Shown here: one piece after another, positions 1-4,538 of the stretch | Layout: every line of letters starts with the position of its first letter | Numbering within the stretch: position 1 is the first letter of the stretch | NCBI GenBank assembly: GCA_017860085.1 | Contig: JAFNAJ010000159.1 | Span: 1 to 6,364, forward strand | Reading direction: 5' to 3' | Length of the DNA: 6,364 nucleotides | Source: Acidobacteriota bacterium | Lineage (GTDB): Bacteria > Acidobacteriota > Vicinamibacteria > Vicinamibacterales > JAFNAJ01 | The notes under the pieces: generated by a model | What the model saw: the letters and a program-made list of their open reading frames with translations, nothing else | Database searches by the model: none | What the model was told of the DNA's origin: nothing | Position numbers and translations under genes: made by a program

Positions 1-1155
1 GCGCGTCACGCCCCGCAGCTCGATCGCCCGCAGGTGCCCGTTCCCCAGGAACCGGTGGGGCCCGCGCCGGGTGACGAAGCGGATGCCCTCGTGCCGGGCT
101 TCTTCGAACTCCTCGTGCCCCTGCGTCGTGCGCAGCACGGGCATCTCGTCGAAGGTCTCGAGCGAGACGATGGTGACCTCGGTGGCGCCGCCTCGCAGGG
201 CCGAGCGGGCCGAGTCGAGGGCCTCCTTCACGCGCGCATCGGTCTCGCCAGGCAGATCGGCCTCGAACTGCTTCAGTTCCTCTTCACGACTGACGCGCCA
301 CGCCGTGCGGGCAGCGTCGAACGCGACGAACCCGCCGCCGATGACCACGACCTTACGCCCGAGGTCCATGCGGTAGCCGCGGTTGATGTTGAGCAGATAG
401 TCGACGGCCTTCACCACGCCGTCGAGTTCGACCCCGGGCACCTGCAGGTCTCGGCCGGCCGACACGCCAACGGAGAGGAACACCGCCTCGAAACCCTGCG
501 CGCGCAACTCGGCGAGGCCGAACGCAGGCGAGAGGGGCGTGCCCAGGCGGAGCGTGACACCCAGCGCCAGGATCTTGTCGATCTCGGCGCGGATGAGGGT
601 GCGTGGCAGGCGATACTCGGGAATGCCGAAGCGCATCATGCCGCCCGGCTCCCCGGCCCCCTCGAACACCGTGACGTCGTAGCCGCGGAGCGCCAGGTCG
701 TGGGCCGCCGACATGCCGGCAGGGCCTGCACCAATTACGGCAACCTTGCGCCCGGGCCGCCCACCAACCCCATCTGACGGCGCCGGGGCCACGGGGAGGT
801 GCCCGACGTACCGGTTGCCCTCCGCGACACCGGCGTCGCGCAAGCGGTCCTGCGTGTCGGGGCGTACCGATTCGACCCCGTACTGCTCGGTGACAAACCG
901 CTTCAGGGCTCGAATGGAGATCGGCGCATCAATGGCGCCGCGGCGACAGGCATCCTCACAGGGTGCGGCGCACACCCGACCGCAGACCGACGCGAAGGGA
1001 TTGGGCGCCCGCGCCACCAGGAAGGCGTCCTCGTCGCGCCCGTCCGCGATGAGCTGCACGTAGCGCCCCGCATCGGTCGACACGGGGCACCCCGCCTGGC
1101 ACTTGACCTGTGCTTTCCAGTCCTCGATGGCGGGAAGGCGAACTCGGATCGACAT
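1..1155 (-). CDS. GltD-like FAD/NAD(P)-binding Fe-S oxidoreductase (partial, C-terminus beyond left edge)
   Basis: The first 385 residues are visible. The protein is related to the small subunit of glutamate synthase (GltD), the electron-input module that passes hydride from NAD(P)H through FAD to Fe-S clusters. An N-terminal cysteine-rich domain has C19, C23 (CQAGCP), C58, C62, C66 and C70 (CGRVCAAPCEDAC). The FAD Rossmann motif VIGAGPAGMSAA spans 140-151, followed by the family hallmark GEPGGMMRFGIPEYRLP (168-184). The second dinucleotide site is VVIGGGFVAFDAAR (270-283). Residues about 288-323 are a charged helical insertion not present in compact GltD. The usual YRR-x-x-x-x-MP nucleotide-phosphate segment reads SLETFDEMP here (331-339). 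ATG at 1155 is the only start codon after the in-frame stop at 1233-1231; its ribosome site is weak (GAG 4 nt upstream). No large GltB subunit is visible, so glutamate synthesis is unproven and other NAD(P)H-linked electron transfer is equally possible. Family is confident, reaction is not. Confidence 0.88.
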   Translation of the reverse strand, partial: MSIRVRLPAIEDWKAQVKCQAGCPVSTDAGRYVQLIADGRDEDAFLVARAPNPFASVCGRVCAAPCEDACRRGAIDAPISIRALKRFVTEQYGVESVRPDTQDRLRDAGVAEGNRYVGHLPVAPAPSDGVGGRPGRKVAVIGAGPAGMSAAHDLALRGYDVTVFEGAGEPGGMMRFGIPEYRLPRTLIRAEIDKILALGVTLRLGTPLSPAFGLAELRAQGFEAVFLSVGVSAGRDLQVPGVELDGVVKAVDYLLNINRGYRMDLGRKVVVIGGGFVAFDAARTAWRVSREEELKQFEADLPGETDARVKEALDSARSALRGGATEVTIVSLETFDEMPVLRTTQGHEEFEEARHEGIRFVTRRGPHRFLGNGHLRAIELRGVTR

Positions 1156-1229
1156 GGCGCTCGTGGGGGCGAGCGAGGCACACCGGGCCCGCGCACCGGG
1201 CGTGAGTCTGTCGCTGTTCGTCGCGGCAC

Positions 1230-1249
1230 CCTATGACGTTGGTCATAGG
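1230..1249. promoter_or_regulatory. Perfect inverted repeat in the leader of the flavoprotein gene (possible operator or hairpin)
   Basis: CCTATGAC at 1230-1237 and GTCATAGG at 1242-1249 are exact reverse complements around a 4-nt centre (GTTG). The site is about 75 nt upstream of the flavoprotein ATG and about 50-70 nt downstream of its predicted transcription start. The half-site/4-nt/half-site geometry (TGAC-N4-GTCA) resembles operators of the CRP/FNR superfamily, which act as repressor sites when downstream of a start. The RNA could also form an 8-bp hairpin. It is not followed by a T-run on the minus strand, so it is not an intrinsic terminator. The repeat is seen directly; its role is inference. 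Confidence 0.5.
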
Positions 1250-1304
1250 AGACCGACGAACCCACGTCGCCGTCACGGGCTGGTTGGGGGCAGGACCAAG
1301 ACCG

Positions 1305-1332
1305 ATTCTAACGCACATCTCAAGACGGTCAA
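1305..1332 (-). promoter_or_regulatory. Predicted sigma-70-type promoter of the flavoprotein gene
   Basis: On the minus strand, TTGACC (1332-1327, 5 of 6 to TTGACA) is followed after exactly 16 nt by TAGAAT (1310-1305, 5 of 6 to TATAAT). Transcription would start near 1298, giving a leader of about 143 nt before the ATG at 1155. These boxes are AT-rich for a very GC-rich neighbourhood and lie in the gap between the receptor stop and the flavoprotein start, so the flavoprotein probably has its own promoter and does not rely only on read-through from the receptor gene. Confidence 0.5.
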
Positions 1333-1337
1333 GAGTC

Positions 1338-1359
1338 CTCAGTGGAGCGCTCAGTGGAG
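1338..1359. repeat. Tandem 10-bp direct repeat abutting the -35 box (possible activator site)
   Basis: CTCAGTGGAG occurs at 1338-1347 and again at 1350-1359, a 12-bp period with a 2-nt spacer. Read on the minus strand it is CTCCACTGAG twice; each unit is itself a small dyad (CTC-N4-GAG). The pair ends 5 nt upstream of the predicted -35 box. Two identical sites about one helical turn apart next to a -35 element is a common layout for an activator that contacts RNA polymerase. Function is inferred; the repeat is exact. Confidence 0.45.
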
Positions 1360-1406
1360 TGCCCGGCCTTCGGCCTTCAGGACGGCAGCGCTCATCGCAT
1401 CCCCTG

Positions 1407-3659
1407 TCAGAACCGGACCAGCGCCGTGATGACGGCGGCGATGCCCGGGGCAGGCATCGCCCGGGGATCCGGGCTCTCGGGATAGGAGCGGTCGAGCAGG
1501 TTGCGGACGGTGAGCCGCAGGTCGAGGTGGCGATTGACGGTGAACCCGGCTCCGGCATCCACCAGCACGTAGCCCGGGGTCGGCACCTCGGTCGGCCCTG
1601 GCCGATCATCGTCGGCGAAGAAGGCCCCACGCAGCTGTGCCTGGAACCGCTCGCCGACCTGTTTGCGGAGAAGGAGCGAGAGCGTCGGGGGCGGAATGTC
1701 ATCGAGCGGCGCGTCGTCGTCGAGCGCCACGCCCCGCGACAGCTGCCCGGCCGCTTCGAGGCTCCATCCGGCGCCGAGATCGCCCTGCAGCTCGAGCTCG
1801 ACGCCGCGAATGCGCGCCTGGCCACGGTTGCGAAACGTGAACGTGTCGGGCGCGGTTTCGTAGCGCTCGATGAGATCGTCGATCCGGTAGTGATAGGCGT
1901 ACACCGCCACGCGGTAGCGACTCGCCGTAAAACGCACGGCCACGTCGAACTGCAGGCTCGTCTCGGGCTGGAGATCGGGGTTCCCCGTCACCGACCCACG
2001 CCCGCTGGGCCCGCTGAAGTAGCGGTCCGACAGCGTGGGGTCGCGGAAGCCGCGGGCGACCTGGCCCGTGACGCTCCACCCGCCAAACGAACCCGCGGTG
2101 GCGGAAATGTAGCCCGAGACGGCGCCATTCGACGTTGTGCGGTCGCCAAACGTCGCTCCGCGGCTGTCGGTATCCACCTCGTCCCCGCGGATGCCGCCCG
2201 CAAGGGTCAGCGCTGGCGCCAGCGCCGCCTCGACCATCGCATAGCCCGCCCAGTCGATCCGACTGGCGTTCTCGATCGATTCGCTGCGTGTCTCGGCGAT
2301 CACCCGGCCCGCCGCGTCGAATACCTGGGAGATGTCCTCGGCGTTGAGGTCGAAGCGCCCGTTGACGTCGACGCCCACCTCCACCCGGGTCGGGCCCACG
2401 AAGCGCTCGCCGAACCCCCTGGCGTGGAAATCGTTGGCCGACACGTCGGCGCGTTCCAGGGTGCGCGGGCGGCCACTCGCGGCGGCGCGTTCCTGATCCG
2501 TGACCAGCCGGTAGCTGCCGAGGAAGGCGCTCGCCCCGACCCGCTGGAACCCGCCCACGTTGTCTATTTCGTAGGATGTCGTGAATCGGTAGGAGTCCTC
2601 CACCGGATACAGGAACCGCACGGTGGTCGAGTTGTCGCGAGGACGCTCGATGTCGCGCCCGAGGTCGACCTGCCAGGCGGCTGTGAGCACGCCGCGGCCG
2701 ACGGTGTGGGATGCGCGGGCGAGGAACCCGCCGTCGGACGCCCCGGAGTTGAACACGGTGCCCTCTGGGCTGCGGTAGTCCTCGAAATTCCGGTAGTGCC
2801 CCTGCAGCAGGAATCCGCCCTGTGCCACGCCCCTGGAGACTTCGATCCCAACCTGCTGTTCCGGGGTGCCGGCCCCGAGGCCGACAATCGCCCGAACACC
2901 CAGGGGCGCCCCGGGCTCGATGCGCCTGGTTCGCGCGTAGATCACGCCGCCAAAGGCATCTGACCCGTAGGCCACTGAGCCCGGGCCACGCGCCACCTCG
3001 ACACCGTCGAGCACGAATGGGTCGAGAAACGTGGCGCTCGCACCGGCCCGCCGCTCGGTCGAGACGCGCGCGCCGTCGATGAGGATGAGCGTGCGCCCTC
3101 GTGCCAGCCCGCGCACGACGGGCACCGCCGCCTGGCCCTCGGAGGCCGACGACACGCCGGCCACGTTCTCGAGCGCCTGCACCAGCGTGGCAGGCTGGCG
3201 CGACTGGATGTCACGGGCTGTGAGAAGCGTGGTGCCGCTGGCGGGCGTCGCCTCGACATCGGCTGCGGCACCGGCCGCCACCGTCACCGTCTCCTCCAGC
3301 AGCGGCAAGACCTCGATCGTCAAGACCTGCCCTTCGGGCACCGCCTCCACCAGCACGGGCTTCATGTACCGCTCACCCGGCAGGATGACCAGCACTTCGA
3401 AGGGTGGCTTCGGGTCGGGCTTCCACGAGAACCTCCCGTCGGCGTCCGTGAAGACGACGCCCGGCCAGCCAAGGATCGTCACCTCGGCCCGGGCCACCGG
3501 CTGCCCGGTTCTCGAATCAACGACACGGCCGTCGAGGGCCAGCGCCTGAGACGCCAGCGCGCCAAGTGCCAGGAACGCAATCGAGAGTTTCGGGAAGGAG
3601 AAGACTCGCACGGGCCGGCAGGATGAGCTTATCAGAGCCGGTCCGACGCCGACAGTCAT
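1407..3659 (-). CDS. TonB-dependent outer-membrane receptor with carboxypeptidase-regulatory-like domain
   Basis: Complete, 750 residues from the ATG. It is an outer-membrane beta-barrel that imports ligands such as iron chelates, vitamins or glycans using TonB energy. The order is: signal peptide (hydrophobic core about 25-41, probable cleavage after ALA41); carboxypeptidase-regulatory-like beta-sandwich about 43-118 (GRVVDSRTGQPVARAEV); TonB-box-like ETVTVAA (123-129); plug about 140-245 with LILIDGARV (191-199) and EVARGPGSVAYGSDAFGG (221-238); then the barrel. Barrel hallmarks are RGFRDPTLSDRYF (536-548), GNPDLQPETS (559-568), IRGVELELQ (617-625), VRNLLDRSYP (718-727) and a terminal Phe. 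The ATG gives an unusually long 24-residue n-region. GTG at 3611 (residue 17) would give a more normal signal peptide, but neither start has a clear Shine-Dalgarno. The ATG lies 15 nt after the hemerythrin stop, so translational coupling is likely. Architecture resembles siderophore/vitamin receptors; the ligand cannot be named. Confidence 0.95.
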   Translation of the reverse strand: MTVGVGPALISSSCRPVRVFSFPKLSIAFLALGALASQALALDGRVVDSRTGQPVARAEVTILGWPGVVFTDADGRFSWKPDPKPPFEVLVILPGERYMKPVLVEAVPEGQVLTIEVLPLLEETVTVAAGAAADVEATPASGTTLLTARDIQSRQPATLVQALENVAGVSSASEGQAAVPVVRGLARGRTLILIDGARVSTERRAGASATFLDPFVLDGVEVARGPGSVAYGSDAFGGVIYARTRRIEPGAPLGVRAIVGLGAGTPEQQVGIEVSRGVAQGGFLLQGHYRNFEDYRSPEGTVFNSGASDGGFLARASHTVGRGVLTAAWQVDLGRDIERPRDNSTTVRFLYPVEDSYRFTTSYEIDNVGGFQRVGASAFLGSYRLVTDQERAAASGRPRTLERADVSANDFHARGFGERFVGPTRVEVGVDVNGRFDLNAEDISQVFDAAGRVIAETRSESIENASRIDWAGYAMVEAALAPALTLAGGIRGDEVDTDSRGATFGDRTTSNGAVSGYISATAGSFGGWSVTGQVARGFRDPTLSDRYFSGPSGRGSVTGNPDLQPETSLQFDVAVRFTASRYRVAVYAYHYRIDDLIERYETAPDTFTFRNRGQARIRGVELELQGDLGAGWSLEAAGQLSRGVALDDDAPLDDIPPPTLSLLLRKQVGERFQAQLRGAFFADDDRPGPTEVPTPGYVLVDAGAGFTVNRHLDLRLTVRNLLDRSYPESPDPRAMPAPGIAAVITALVRF

Positions 3660-3674
3660 CCGGGCGTCGTTGGT

Positions 3675-4232
3675 CTACCCGCCGGCACCCATCGCGCGAA
3701 GACGCTCGAGCAGCGCCGCGCAGCGCGCGCGCTCGCCGCTGCCACGGATGCTCCCTTCGATGCGCGCAAACCTGGCCTGCAGCGCCTCGTCGTCGGCCGG
3801 CTTGAGCGCTTGCGAGGCGAGAGAGTAGAAGTAGTGGTCCTCGATACGGATGTGCTCCCGCACCAGTCCGCTGTAGTCGCGCGCCCAGATCACGAAGTCG
3901 CGCCGCGCACTCGAGTCGCCCTCCCCGAGGCGCGCCGCCGCGGTCCGGAGCTCGCGCAGGAACACGCCACCGGTCTGGTGCTGCGCGAGCAGGGCGGACA
4001 CGACCGTCACCTCGCGCCCCAGTCCCCGCGATTCGAGCAGCGGAAAGAGCGCCTGCTCCTCCTTGACCACGTGCATCTGGTGCACGCACAGGTCGCACAG
4101 GTCTACGACCTCCATGACGGCTCGCAGATCAATCGGATCGCCGTGCTCCACCCGGTTCGCGGCGCGCTCGAGGTGCACGATGACCTCGAGAATGGTGCGG
4201 TGCTCCTCGGACAGGATTTCGACAGCTGTCAT
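3675..4232 (-). CDS. Hemerythrin-like HHE-domain protein
   Basis: Complete, 185 residues, all-helical, no signal peptide, so cytoplasmic. Hemerythrin HHE domains bind a non-haem di-iron centre in a four-helix bundle and act in O2, NO or iron handling. Candidate ligands in order are H11 (SEEH), H51/H54/E58 (VHQMHVVKEEQALFP, matching the family H-x3-E motif followed by LFP), H85 (LLAQHQTGG), and H127/E131 (REHIRIEDH, again H-x3-E), with H133 nearby. A CxxC pair (C46, C49) sits just before the central motif on the same predicted helix. The C-terminal 45 residues are charged and extend beyond the domain core. The start is well supported: GGGGGAG at 4245-4239 lies 6 nt upstream of the ATG. The gene is first in a likely two-gene unit with the TonB receptor and has a sigma-54-like promoter upstream. 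The fold is confident; the physiological role (O2/NO sensing, Fe-S repair or iron storage) is not determinable. Confidence 0.9.
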   Translation of the reverse strand: MTAVEILSEEHRTILEVIVHLERAANRVEHGDPIDLRAVMEVVDLCDLCVHQMHVVKEEQALFPLLESRGLGREVTVVSALLAQHQTGGVFLRELRTAAARLGEGDSSARRDFVIWARDYSGLVREHIRIEDHYFYSLASQALKPADDEALQARFARIEGSIRGSGERARCAALLERLRAMGAGG

Positions 4233-4238
4233 GGTTCA

Positions 4239-4245
4239 CTCCCCC
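4239..4245 (-). promoter_or_regulatory. Shine-Dalgarno of the hemerythrin gene
   Basis: On the minus strand GGGGGAG is placed 6 nt before the ATG at 4232. It is the only strong ribosome site in this window and fixes the hemerythrin start. Confidence 0.7.
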
Positions 4246-4297
4246 ACGTGCGGGCGGGTCGGGCGGCTCGACTGTGAGGGCAACAGCAAGGGACGCT

Positions 4298-4313
4298 GGC
4301 AAACCGTGTTCCA
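4298..4313 (-). promoter_or_regulatory. Predicted sigma-54 (RpoN) -24/-12 promoter of the hemerythrin-receptor unit
   Basis: The minus strand reads TGGAACACGGTTTGCC. Against the sigma-54 consensus TGGCAC-N5-TTGCW it matches TGG, AC and TTGC with the obligatory GG-N10-GC spacing. The mismatches are A for C at the fourth position and C for W at the end. The -12 C is at 4299, so the start would be near 4287, leaving a leader of about 55 nt before the hemerythrin ATG. Nine defined consensus positions match, and the site is in the right place and orientation. Transcription from it would need RpoN and an ATP-driven enhancer-binding protein, for which the two inverted repeats just upstream are candidates. 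Confidence 0.45.
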
Positions 4314-4327
4314 TGTCGGCAACGCGC

Positions 4328-4360
4328 CCGCTAACGTTCTGTCCGATCATCGGTTAGCGG
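4328..4360. repeat. Inverted repeat with 8-bp arms in the divergent promoter region
   Basis: CCGCTAAC (4328-4335) and GTTAGCGG (4353-4360) are perfect reverse complements separated by 17 nt. Within the spacer, CGAT-C-ATCG (4344-4352) is a further small dyad. Relative to the predicted hemerythrin start it spans about -41 to -73. It could be a dimeric regulator site serving the hemerythrin promoter, the kinase gene or both. It lies outside the predicted transcripts of both genes, so an RNA role is less likely than protein binding. Confidence 0.45.
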
Positions 4361-4363
4361 ACT

Positions 4364-4377
4364 GCCGGAGATCCGGC
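4364..4377. repeat. 14-bp dyad next to the larger inverted repeat
   Basis: GCCGGA-GA-TCCGGC is a perfect 6-bp inverted repeat around 2 nt, at about -77 to -90 from the predicted sigma-54 start. This is a position typical for an enhancer-binding protein. GC-rich dyads arise readily by chance at this base composition, so confidence is low. Confidence 0.3.
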
Positions 4378-4436
4378 GGAGCCACGAGCATGGCCGGCCC
4401 GGCGACTTTCCGGCAGGGCGCTCACCCACTAGGGGC

Positions 4437-4445
4437 TGTTATGAT
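4437..4445 (+). promoter_or_regulatory. Weak candidate extended -10 promoter for the kinase gene
   Basis: TG-T-TATGAT (TG at 4437-4438, TATGAT at 4440-4445, 5 of 6 to TATAAT) has the extended -10 form. No convincing -35 box is seen 16-18 nt upstream. Transcription would start near 4452, about 87 nt before the kinase ATG. It is the best candidate on this strand of the intergenic region. Confidence 0.3.
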
Positions 4446-4538
4446 GGCCGTGTTCTCCATGCCTCTCGCAACGGAAGAGATACGGCAGGCCGCCAGAGCC
4501 ATGCCACGCGTGCACACACCGAGAGCGTGACGGCACCC

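Larger units (their letters stand above)
4233..4538. other. Divergent intergenic region between the hemerythrin and kinase genes
   Basis: This 306-nt gap lacks any credible gene. From left to right it holds the hemerythrin ribosome site and leader, the sigma-54-like promoter, two inverted repeats, the weak extended -10 motif on the plus strand and a GAGAG purine tract (4521-4525) ahead of the kinase start. The roughly 70 nt between 4452 and 4520 show no further structure that I can support. Confidence 0.7.

Noticed and set aside
34..777. 247-residue open frame on the plus strand
   Set aside because: It is antisense to the FAD/Fe-S oxidoreductase, which has clear Rossmann and cysteine motifs on the other strand.
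1365..1378. GGCCTTCGGCC as a terminator after the receptor gene
   Set aside because: The stem is only 4 bp with a 3-nt loop and no T-run follows on the minus strand; it is better seen as a chance 7-bp repeat (GGCCTTC twice).
956..1825. 289-residue open frame on the minus strand, overlapping two genes
   Set aside because: It runs out of frame through the 3' end of the receptor, the gap and the start of the flavoprotein; the product is rich in R, P and S without a domain.
1233..2963. 576-residue open frame on the plus strand
   Set aside because: It is antisense to the TonB receptor, which carries all plug and barrel hallmarks. The composition of the plus-strand product is that of a GC-rich shadow.
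4063..4530. 155-residue plus-strand frame reaching into the divergent intergenic region
   Set aside because: More than a third of it is antisense to the hemerythrin gene, it has no ribosome site or recognisable domain, and the intergenic part is occupied by promoter-like elements.
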